Shown piece after piece: positions 1 through 5,892 of a stretch of DNA of 6,307 bases. The stretch is from assembly GCA_030641695.1 (NCBI GenBank), contig DAOWGY010000146.1, forward strand, positions 1 through 6,307, in the 5' to 3' direction. Numbering within the stretch: position 1 is the stretch's first letter; each line of letters begins with the position of its first letter. This stretch comes from Gammaproteobacteria bacterium (GTDB taxonomy: Bacteria; Pseudomonadota; Gammaproteobacteria; Steroidobacterales; Woeseiaceae). Under the pieces are notes generated by a model, which was not told the DNA's origin, did not search any database, and saw nothing but the letters and a program-made list of their open reading frames with translations. The position numbers were made by a program, and so were the translations under genes.

Positions 1-288
1 ACCGTAATTGTTCTGCATCATGTAACGACCGTCCCACTCGGTCGTTGCCGAGCATGCGCCCTGATGCAAAACTGCGCTGATCGATTTGGCGAACGCCCGA
101 TCCGAATCGAGGCGCAGCAGGAATTCGTCCTTGTCGAGATAGTCGGCGATAGCCAGGTCAGCGATATTGACGAATTTGTGGCCGTCCTGCAGATCGTCAA
201 CGACAATGACGTCGTCGTGACCCCTGTCCGTGAGGGCGCGAACCAGGTTACTACCGATAAAGCCGGCGCCGCCGGTAACTACGTGCAT
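1..288 (-). CDS. hldD: ADP-L-glycero-D-manno-heptose 6-epimerase, N-terminal part (cut by window edge)
   Basis: HldD (also called RfaD/GmhD) is a cytoplasmic short-chain dehydrogenase-type epimerase. It converts ADP-D-glycero- to ADP-L-glycero-manno-heptose, the heptose donor for the LPS inner core. The 96 visible residues run without a stop to base 1. The sequence opens with the Rossmann nucleotide-binding loop TGGAGFIGSN (residues 5-14). An acidic pair at D31-D32 follows, ending the second strand (VIVVDD). The HldD-specific segments KFVNIADLAIADY (38-50) and GACSATTEWDGRYMMQNNY (77-95) closely match what I recall of the E. coli protein, and they separate it from general UDP-sugar epimerases. 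The catalytic Tyr/Lys region lies outside the window. The ATG at 288 gives the usual family N-terminus and has an AGGA ribosome site 8 bases upstream. The gene begins 25 bases after the zinc-finger gene, so the two are probably co-transcribed. Confidence 0.95.
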   Translation of the reverse strand, partial: MHVVTGGAGFIGSNLVRALTDRGHDDVIVVDDLQDGHKFVNIADLAIADYLDKDEFLLRLDSDRAFAKSISAVLHQGACSATTEWDGRYMMQNNYG

Positions 289-295
289 TGATCGA

Positions 296-300
296 TTCCT
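296..300 (-). promoter_or_regulatory. Ribosome binding site for hldD
   Basis: On the minus strand AGGAA reads from 300 to 296, with AGGA ending 8 bases before the ATG at 288. It supports the chosen hldD start and lies inside the 25-base gap after the zinc-finger gene. No terminator-like stem is visible in that gap, which fits translation from a shared transcript. Confidence 0.6.
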
Positions 301-313
301 GATCGAGACGGCG

Positions 314-529
314 TCAGCTGTCGCCTTCGAGTGTGTACTCAGCGCCGCAGTATGGGCACTTCGCCCGCCCCGTTTCCTGCACTGGCAGGAATACCTTGGG
401 GTGTGAGTTCCAGAGGTACATGCCGGGCATCGGACACGACAATGGCAGATCTGCCTCGGTCACGCGGTAGCGATGCTCCGCATTGGCCTGTATCAGGTTT
501 TGATCGACGGTTCCCGCTCTGGCTGCCAC
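314..529 (-). CDS. Small CHCC zinc-finger domain protein
   Basis: This is a 71-residue protein of the zf-CHCC type, the fold also found in the mitochondrial complex I subunit NDUFS6. In bacteria these are small cytoplasmic proteins of no firmly established function. The likely zinc ligands are C32 (PLSCP), H43 (WNSHP) and the C58-x2-C61 pair (KCPYCG). The framing text YRVTEADLPLSCP and HPKVFLPV is characteristic of the family. The domain fills residues 20-68, leaving no room for another one. I chose the GTG at 529 because GGAA lies 6 bases upstream. The frame stays open to a GTG at 583, giving 89 residues, but that start has no good ribosome site, adds residues with no family look, and contains a TATAAT promoter-like hexamer. 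The gene sits between glnE and hldD on the same strand. The family call is firm; the start is less so. Confidence 0.8.
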   Translation of the reverse strand: MAARAGTVDQNLIQANAEHRYRVTEADLPLSCPMPGMYLWNSHPKVFLPVQETGRAKCPYCGAEYTLEGDS

Positions 530-535
530 TAAATA

Positions 536-540
536 TTCCA
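536..540 (-). promoter_or_regulatory. Ribosome binding site deciding the zinc-finger gene start
   Basis: TGGAA reads from 540 to 536 on the minus strand, 6 bases before the GTG at 529. The alternative GTG at 583 has only an AGGG about 11 bases away, within a stable hairpin. This favours the shorter 71-residue product. Confidence 0.45.
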
Positions 541-562
541 AACATTTCAAGACTGATGGCGA

Positions 563-568
563 ATTATA
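563..568 (-). promoter_or_regulatory. Possible promoter -10 element ahead of the zinc-finger/hldD pair
   Basis: A perfect TATAAT reads from 568 to 563 on the minus strand, in the gap between the glnE stop (590) and the preferred zinc-finger start (529). Transcription would begin near 556, leaving a leader of roughly 27 bases that includes the GGAA ribosome site. The matching -35 region is poor: at 18-base spacing the best hexamer is TAGCCG, which shares three of six positions with TTGACA. An activator or a weak sigma-70 promoter is possible, as is a chance match. Confidence 0.35.
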
Positions 569-583
569 CGCTGTCGTTCGCAC

Positions 584-606
584 GCCCGGCTACGGCCCTG
601 CCGGGC
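584..606. repeat. GC-rich inverted repeat (hairpin) over the glnE stop codon
   Basis: GCCCGGC (584-590) and GCCGGGC (600-606) are perfect 7-base inverted arms separated by 9 bases. In the glnE transcript they would form a seven-pair, all G/C stem whose loop and 3' arm contain the stop codon (592-590). No run of T follows on the minus strand, so it is not a classical intrinsic terminator. It could act as an mRNA-stabilising or pausing hairpin, or it could be a by-product of GC-rich coding sequence. Confidence 0.5.
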
Positions 607-3475
607 CGAGATGTTGCTCCCAGACCCCGGCGACGAAACCACGCTCGTCATGGAACTCGGCGTCATCGACGAACGGCGGGCCGTCGTTGAGCGACAGGTG
701 ATGCAGGCGCAGGCGGAACTCCCGGTACACCGACTGCAGCCGTGCCGCTGTACGGACGTCGAGGCGGCCGACGGACGCCAGCGCGGCCAGCTGACGAATG
801 TTGTCACTGTAGTGAATAACGGCCGGATAGGACGCGGCGTTGCCAAGCACCAGGTACTGGACGATGAATTCGATGTCACCGACGCCACCACGTCCATGCT
901 TCAGATCGAACCGCTCTGCATCGCTACGGTCGAGTTCCTTGCGCATGCGCCGCCGCATCGACACCACATCCGCGTGCAATTCATCTCGCCTCACACGCGC
1001 CATCAGTGTTTCCGCACGTATGCGCGTAAAATCCCTTGCGACAGCAGCACTACCAGCGACCGGCCTCGCGCGCAACAGGGCCTGATGTTCCCAGGTCCAG
1101 GCGTTTTCTTCCTGGTAGCGCTCGAACGCATCGGTGCTCGTCACCAGCAATCCGGAACGTCCGTCGGGCCGCAAGCGCGTATCGACCTCGTACATGACCC
1201 CCGAGCTCGTCTGCGTCGTCAGGAAATGCACGAGCCGGCGTACAAGGCGCGCAAAAAACATCGAATTGTCGATCGGCTTTTCGCCATCCGTCTGCTGCCC
1301 GCTACCCCGTGAATCGTGCAGGAATACAAGATCGAGATCCGAGCCATAGGACAGTTCGAGGCCGCCCAGTTTACCGTACGCTATGATGCCGAAACCGGCC
1401 GGCCGAATTTCACCGTCAATCTCGTAGTGCGGAGTACCGTGCTTTTGCGTCACGTCCTGCCAGGCGGCCTGCAATGTGCGATCCAGAACAGTTTCAGCCA
1501 GAAACGTCAGGCTGTCGCTGACTTTCATGATCGGCAGGTCGCCACCAAAATCCGCCACCGCAATGCGGAACAGGTTGGCGCGCTGAAACTGCGCCAGCGA
1601 CTCCATCTGCGCCTCACTGTCAGCATCGCTAATGTGTGCGACCCTGCGGTCGAGCTCGGCCTGCAATTCCGCCTTGTCCACACGCTCCGTATCAATGTGT
1701 GGATCGAGCAACTCATCGAGCAACACCGGAAACCGCGCAATCTGTTCCGCGATATACGAACTGCGGTCGCAAAGACGCACAAGCCGTTGTGCCGCGAGCA
1801 GGTTCTCGTTGAGCAACGCCACGTAGGCGCTGCGACGCAAGATACGATTGACGACGGTGAGGGTTCGCTCGAGTGCGAGCAAGGGGTTGCTGCATTGTTC
1901 AATCAACATCATCAGTCGCGGCACGAACCGCTGCAGGCGGCGCTGCGATGCCGTGTCGATTTTTAGTGTCGACGGCGAGTTCCGGAAGGCCGTGATCAAT
2001 GCCGCAAGTTCCGCTGCATGCATCTGCGACTCGAGCACCTGAATCCACGCATCGCTTCCTGCAGCACTTTCCCAGAGTGCGGCATAGCGCTGCTCGAGTT
2101 CACCGTCAAATGACTCGCCACTGTCGCGGAAAGCGATCGCCTCAAACTGCCCGGTTACGATCTGGCGATGGGCATCGAGCTCCTTCAGCAGCGCCGGCCA
2201 GTCGGTATAGCCCATCGCGAGGCACAATCGTGCCCGGTCGATTTCATCCACTGGCAGATCGTGACTCTGCTGGTCGCGGATCGCCTGGATGAAATTCTCG
2301 AGGCGCCGCAGAAAGACATAAGCCCGCCACAGCTCGCTCACAGCTGACTCGCCAAGACCACGGTTGTCGACGAGGGCGGGCAACACCTGCTGTAGCGCCT
2401 GGTGCCGCATCTCCGGGCGGTTGCCGCCGCGCACGAGCTGCAGGGATTGCACGATAAATTCAATCTCGCGGATACCGCCCGGGCCGAGCTTTATGTTGTC
2501 AGCCAGCTCGCGCCGCTTGACCTCGGCAGCGATCAGCGCATGCATTTCACGAAGTGACTCGAACACGCCGTAGTCGAGGTAACGCCGGTAGACGAACGGC
2601 GAGATCAGATTCTGAAACAGGTCGGCCTCGACCTCCGCGGCGGGCCGCGGCCCGACCACGCGAGCCTTGATGTAAGCGTAGCGCTCCCAGTCTCGACCGT
2701 GCTGCAACAGGTACGACTCAAGTGCCGCGAAACTGATGACGGGCGGCCCGCTGTCGCCGAACGGCCGTAGTCGGGTATCGATACGAAACACAAAACCGTC
2801 GGCCGTAACCTCGTCCAGCAGCGTGACGATAATTTGCGATAGCCGCGTAAAGTATTGCTGGCCACTCAACTTGCGAGGGCCGTCACTTTCACCGTCGCTC
2901 ACAAACAGGTACACGAGATCGATATCCGAGGAAAAATTCAGCTCCCCGCCGCCGAGTTTTCCCATGCCAAGAATGACGAACGGCACGGGCTCTCCGGAAG
3001 CGTCGACAAACCGCCCGAAGCGTTTTTCGAGTTGCCGCCCGGCAATTCGCGCCGCTGCGTCCAGCAAACAATCGGCAAGCAGCGACAGGGCGCCGAGCGT
3101 CTCCATGAGCTCGGCGGATCCGTCTACCTCGCGCCACAGGAGCTGCAGCAAATAGCGATGTCGAAAGCGCCTCAGTTGCGACTGGATGTCATGCAAGTCG
3201 GCGTCGCTAGCCGCAATCTCGTCGGCAAACCGCTGCACTGAGGCCGCATCCGGGGTGCGTTGCATGTCGCCGTAGCACTCGCGAACATGGTGCCACTCTC
3301 GCAACAGGGTATTGCCGGCGAATTCGCTGACGGCAACGACTTGTATCAGCTTGGCAAGGATGTCCGGCGGCACATCGCAGGTGCCGTGGTCGGCCTCGAA
3401 CCGCTCGAACCAGAGAGCGACGGCTGGCCGCAAAGTGCCCGGCACGTTCGCCAGCCTGTCATCCGCCATTCCCAT
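590..3475 (-). CDS. glnE: Bifunctional glutamine synthetase adenylyltransferase / adenylyl-removing enzyme
   Basis: GlnE attaches AMP to a tyrosine of glutamine synthetase when nitrogen is plentiful and removes it by phosphorolysis when nitrogen is scarce, under control of the PII protein and glutamine. The 961 residues are close to the family's usual 940-1000, so it looks intact. Two nucleotidyltransferase domains are visible. The N-terminal removase has GMGKLGGGELNFSSDIDL (170-187, metal-binding D184 and D186) and RIDTRLRPFG (231-240). The C-terminal transferase has YGKLGGLELSYGSDLDL (700-716, D713 and D715) and VDTRLRPDG (764-772). Each is followed by its conserved helical-bundle motif: GPGGIREIEFIVQ (331-343) and HGRGGVGDIEFIVQ (860-873). 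A helical linker of roughly 450-640 separates the halves. The start is ATG 3475 or ATG 3469 two codons later; neither has a strong ribosome site. The upstream c-di-GMP gene ends 43 bases before it. Confidence 0.97.
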   Translation of the reverse strand: MGMADDRLANVPGTLRPAVALWFERFEADHGTCDVPPDILAKLIQVVAVSEFAGNTLLREWHHVRECYGDMQRTPDAASVQRFADEIAASDADLHDIQSQLRRFRHRYLLQLLWREVDGSAELMETLGALSLLADCLLDAAARIAGRQLEKRFGRFVDASGEPVPFVILGMGKLGGGELNFSSDIDLVYLFVSDGESDGPRKLSGQQYFTRLSQIIVTLLDEVTADGFVFRIDTRLRPFGDSGPPVISFAALESYLLQHGRDWERYAYIKARVVGPRPAAEVEADLFQNLISPFVYRRYLDYGVFESLREMHALIAAEVKRRELADNIKLGPGGIREIEFIVQSLQLVRGGNRPEMRHQALQQVLPALVDNRGLGESAVSELWRAYVFLRRLENFIQAIRDQQSHDLPVDEIDRARLCLAMGYTDWPALLKELDAHRQIVTGQFEAIAFRDSGESFDGELEQRYAALWESAAGSDAWIQVLESQMHAAELAALITAFRNSPSTLKIDTASQRRLQRFVPRLMMLIEQCSNPLLALERTLTVVNRILRRSAYVALLNENLLAAQRLVRLCDRSSYIAEQIARFPVLLDELLDPHIDTERVDKAELQAELDRRVAHISDADSEAQMESLAQFQRANLFRIAVADFGGDLPIMKVSDSLTFLAETVLDRTLQAAWQDVTQKHGTPHYEIDGEIRPAGFGIIAYGKLGGLELSYGSDLDLVFLHDSRGSGQQTDGEKPIDNSMFFARLVRRLVHFLTTQTSSGVMYEVDTRLRPDGRSGLLVTSTDAFERYQEENAWTWEHQALLRARPVAGSAAVARDFTRIRAETLMARVRRDELHADVVSMRRRMRKELDRSDAERFDLKHGRGGVGDIEFIVQYLVLGNAASYPAVIHYSDNIRQLAALASVGRLDVRTAARLQSVYREFRLRLHHLSLNDGPPFVDDAEFHDERGFVAGVWEQHLGPAGP

Positions 3476-3518
3476 GGCCAGCAGTCTAACGAAAAAAGCC
3501 CGTCTGGCGCGTTCTGTA

Positions 3519-5735
3519 TCAGGCGGTGGATTTCCGCGCCTGCTCTTTCAAATCGCCAAGTACGTCTTCGAACGGCACGGGCTTTCCTATGGCATGACCC
3601 TGCGCGAAATCGACACCGAGTTTCGTAATCAATTTGCGCGTCTTTTCACTTTCCACATATTCAGCCACAGTCACAAGCTCCATCACCTTGGCAACCTGGG
3701 TGATCGCCGCCACCATCGACTCGGAGATGCGATTGTCGGTGATATCGCGGATGAATCCGCCGTCAATTTTGAGTACGTCGACGGCGAAGTTCTTCAGGTA
3801 GGCAAACGAACTCAGACCCGCGCCGAAGTCGTCGAGCGCGATGCTGCAGCCATGCCCTCGCAACGCATCGATGAATTGCTGCGCCTTCGCGAGATTCGAA
3901 ACTGCCGCGGACTCCGTTACTTCGAAGGCGAGAGAGGTTGCGGGAACACCGGACTCACTAATCTCGTCTTCGATGAACTCCAGGATGTCGTCGTCGGACA
4001 GCGATTGCCCGGACAGGTTGATGGAGAACACGGCACCCAGATCCTCGACGACCATGGGATGCTCGGAAAGGCTGGCTATTGTCGACGAAACCACCCAGCG
4101 ATCGATCTGCGGCATCAGCTGGTAGCGCTCGGCCGCCGAAAAGAACGCCGACGAGGCGACAGGGCTGCCATCGCCATCTTTCATACGCAGCAAGATCTCG
4201 TAGCGGGGCACATCGTCTTTCGAGGTAAGGTTCATGATCGGCTGTGCCAGCAGGGTGAAGCCGTCGGAATCGAGAGTCTGCTGAATCTGCGCGACGAGCA
4301 GCATGTCGTCGTGACGGCGGATGATGCTGTGATTCTGTTCGTCGTATACCTCGATTCGGTCGCGACCGTGGTCTTTGGCTGCCTCACAGGCCATGCGTGC
4401 TGCAGTCAGGGCGGCGCCTTCACCGGATGAGCGGCGGTTGAACTCGGCCACGCCGATGCTGATCGTCACCTGCAACGACTTGTCGCCTTCGAGATAGCGC
4501 AGAGTCTGTCCCCTGGCGCGAACTTCGTTGGCGAATTCCACGCCACGATCGGAATCCGCCTGCGTCAGGAGGATGCAGAAATCGTCGCCCGTCAGACGTG
4601 ACAAAACGGCGCTGCGCGGCAGATCTTCATCGAGCAGGCGCGCGAATCGCATGATAACTTCGTCGCCGGCCTTGCGGCCGAACGTGTCGTTGACGAGCTG
4701 CAGGTTATCGAGGTCAAAATAGATGATTTGGTGGGCGTCGCTCGCCGACTTGAGACTCTTTGAGGCTTCGTGCAACTGCGCCTCGAACCCCGAGCGATTC
4801 ATCAGGCCGGTCATTGAGTCGAACGATTGTTCGATCACGTACTCCACCTTGCGCACAATGTGCGACATGAAGCGGCGATGTGTGTTGTCGAAGGGCTCCT
4901 GGGAGACGCGACCGAGTTGTGCAAGCATGCCTTCGACGTTGCCATGCTGGTCGGTTAACGGGCACAGCAGTGTCTGGTAGCCGCGCTCGGCGACATTGTC
5001 GCCGCCCTCGACGGGTGGAATTTCGAAAATAACCGGTGAGCGTTTGCCCTCCAGCTTCGGCAGCATGTGATCGATCAGGTAGCGATCGAGAACCTTGCGA
5101 TTAACATTTTTCCAACTGGAGTGCGTTGCACTGATGCGGATGCGCTTTGCAGGCATGAGCAGCACGCTATAGGCGATGCCGAGGAAACGGCCGCTCTGAC
5201 CAACCAGCTGTGCCAGCCCTGCGTGACTGCGCGACAGACCATGGATCTTCTCGTCAACTTCGTAGACGAGTTCGAGTTCTTTTACGATTTCGTCGTTGCG
5301 TTCAGCCGCTTCCTGCAATTCTCGATTGATGTGCAGACCTTCGCCGATGAGTGCCACGGCCGGCGCAAGAATGTTGTGCAGCAGGTTGGGGTTGAACCAG
5401 GACGATTTGCCAGCATTCCTGGAAAACACGACGACCAGGAATCCCAGCGGTTCAGCGTCGTCGCTGTGCACGGGCAATACCAGTAGCGTACGCCCGGACT
5501 GCAGTGTGCGACGCACGAATTCCGCTTCCGGATCGGCGCCGGTAAGGATGTCGCCGGGGAGGTCAATGACGAAGTCGTTGATTTCGTAATCATCGGCGCC
5601 GTCGCTGCTCCAGACGCAACTGCGTCCGAGGTCGTAGAAACAGAAACACTGTGCCCGCGGCACGAGCGAGTGCAGCAAATCCTTGGATTTACCAATGTTT
5701 TTTCTTGTTGCCAGGCTGTGCAGGTCTGCTGACAC
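3519..5735 (-). CDS. GAF-like sensor protein with degenerate GGDEF and intact EAL domain (probable c-di-GMP phosphodiesterase)
   Basis: This 738-residue protein lacks signal peptide and membrane segments, so it is probably cytoplasmic. Two GAF-like regions come first (about 16-135 and 165-300), each with the PL/PV...G..G.L strand pattern (LPVHSDDAEPLGFLVVV at 87-103; PLTDQHGNVEGML at 259-271). A charged, probably coiled-coil linker (132-168) joins them. The GGDEF domain (303-465) keeps D341, N349 and D358. However, its signature is TGDDF (382-386), the FK of DxDxFK is replaced by LQ, and no RxxD inhibitory site is present, so cyclase activity is doubtful. The EAL domain (488-735) has E513 (EILLR variant), N573, E605, the D635-D636 pair, K656, the AEYVE motif (691-695) and Q712, so c-di-GMP hydrolysis to pGpG is likely. 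The GTG start at 5735 has GGAG six bases upstream. The C-terminus ends just after the EAL fold. The gene lies 43 bases upstream of glnE. Its ligand and output are unknown. Confidence 0.9.
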   Translation of the reverse strand: MSADLHSLATRKNIGKSKDLLHSLVPRAQCFCFYDLGRSCVWSSDGADDYEINDFVIDLPGDILTGADPEAEFVRRTLQSGRTLLVLPVHSDDAEPLGFLVVVFSRNAGKSSWFNPNLLHNILAPAVALIGEGLHINRELQEAAERNDEIVKELELVYEVDEKIHGLSRSHAGLAQLVGQSGRFLGIAYSVLLMPAKRIRISATHSSWKNVNRKVLDRYLIDHMLPKLEGKRSPVIFEIPPVEGGDNVAERGYQTLLCPLTDQHGNVEGMLAQLGRVSQEPFDNTHRRFMSHIVRKVEYVIEQSFDSMTGLMNRSGFEAQLHEASKSLKSASDAHQIIYFDLDNLQLVNDTFGRKAGDEVIMRFARLLDEDLPRSAVLSRLTGDDFCILLTQADSDRGVEFANEVRARGQTLRYLEGDKSLQVTISIGVAEFNRRSSGEGAALTAARMACEAAKDHGRDRIEVYDEQNHSIIRRHDDMLLVAQIQQTLDSDGFTLLAQPIMNLTSKDDVPRYEILLRMKDGDGSPVASSAFFSAAERYQLMPQIDRWVVSSTIASLSEHPMVVEDLGAVFSINLSGQSLSDDDILEFIEDEISESGVPATSLAFEVTESAAVSNLAKAQQFIDALRGHGCSIALDDFGAGLSSFAYLKNFAVDVLKIDGGFIRDITDNRISESMVAAITQVAKVMELVTVAEYVESEKTRKLITKLGVDFAQGHAIGKPVPFEDVLGDLKEQARKSTA

Positions 5736-5741
5736 GGCGCA

Positions 5742-5745
5742 CTCC
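5742..5745 (-). promoter_or_regulatory. Ribosome binding site for the GGDEF/EAL gene
   Basis: GGAG reads from 5745 to 5742 on the minus strand, six bases before the GTG at 5735. No ATG in the same frame lies nearby with a better site, so this supports the GTG start. Confidence 0.6.
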
Positions 5746-5811
5746 GACTCTCATCGAGACGCCTACAATGCCATTTGCGGCCCGGGATGGCTGTGAATCA
5801 GGTCTCAGCTG

Positions 5812-5840
5812 ATACTATTTTTGCCTTGTGTTTCAGACCA
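5812..5840 (-). promoter_or_regulatory. Weak possible promoter for the GGDEF/EAL gene
   Basis: On the minus strand TGGTCT (5840-5835) and TAGTAT (5817-5812) are 17 bases apart. They match the sigma-70 hexamers at three and four of six positions. The -10 abuts the palindrome TCAGCTGA (5805-5812), a place where a regulator could bind. The leader would be roughly 70 bases. The matches are poor enough that chance is a real alternative. Confidence 0.2.
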
Positions 5841-5844
5841 TTAC

Positions 5845-5860
5845 GAGCGCTGCAGCACTC
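5845..5860. repeat. Imperfect 16-base dyad between the cysteine synthase and GGDEF/EAL genes
   Basis: GAG-c-GCTGCAGC-a-CTC is a 16-base palindrome with one mismatched pair. As minus-strand RNA it folds into a six-pair stem, including one G-U pair, with a UGCA loop, 32 bases after the cysteine synthase stop. No T run follows, so a simple terminator is unlikely. As DNA it has the size of a dimeric regulator's operator. It lies a few bases upstream of the weak promoter-like pair, on its -35 side. Confidence 0.35.
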
Positions 5861-5892
5861 ACTATCTGGCCTTTTTCGAACACTTGCAAAAA

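Larger units (their letters stand above)
5736..5892. other. Intergenic region between the cysteine synthase and GGDEF/EAL genes
   Basis: This 157-base stretch is more A/T-rich than the flanking genes, at least in its right half. Just after the cysteine synthase stop the minus strand has T and A tracts flanking GCAAGTGTTCG, but no stable GC stem followed by T, so no clear intrinsic terminator. It holds the dyad at 5845-5860, an 8-base palindrome TCAGCTGA at 5805-5812 and a weak promoter-like pair. I see no small reading frame with a convincing ribosome site and no RNA gene. Confidence 0.6.

Noticed and set aside
289..306. Direct repeat TGATCGA at 289-295 and 300-306 between the zinc-finger gene and hldD
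   Set aside because: It is a seven-base repeat occurring only twice and overlapping the ribosome site region; chance is enough to explain it.
611..1966. Two plus-strand open frames (233 and 216 codons) within glnE
   Set aside because: They are antisense shadows of the glnE C-terminal half, with low-complexity, Arg/His-rich translations and no domain signature.
3491..3510. T6 run after GCCAGACGGGC on the minus strand just after the GGDEF/EAL stop, resembling an intrinsic terminator
   Set aside because: The best stem before the T run is only three pairs (GCC/GGC), too weak for a terminator call. Read-through into glnE remains likely.
3312..4430. A 372-codon open frame on the plus strand, the longest plus-strand frame in the window
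   Set aside because: It lies antisense to the GGDEF/EAL gene and the start of glnE, both strongly supported by motifs. Its translation has no recognisable domain, and long antisense frames are common in GC-rich coding DNA.
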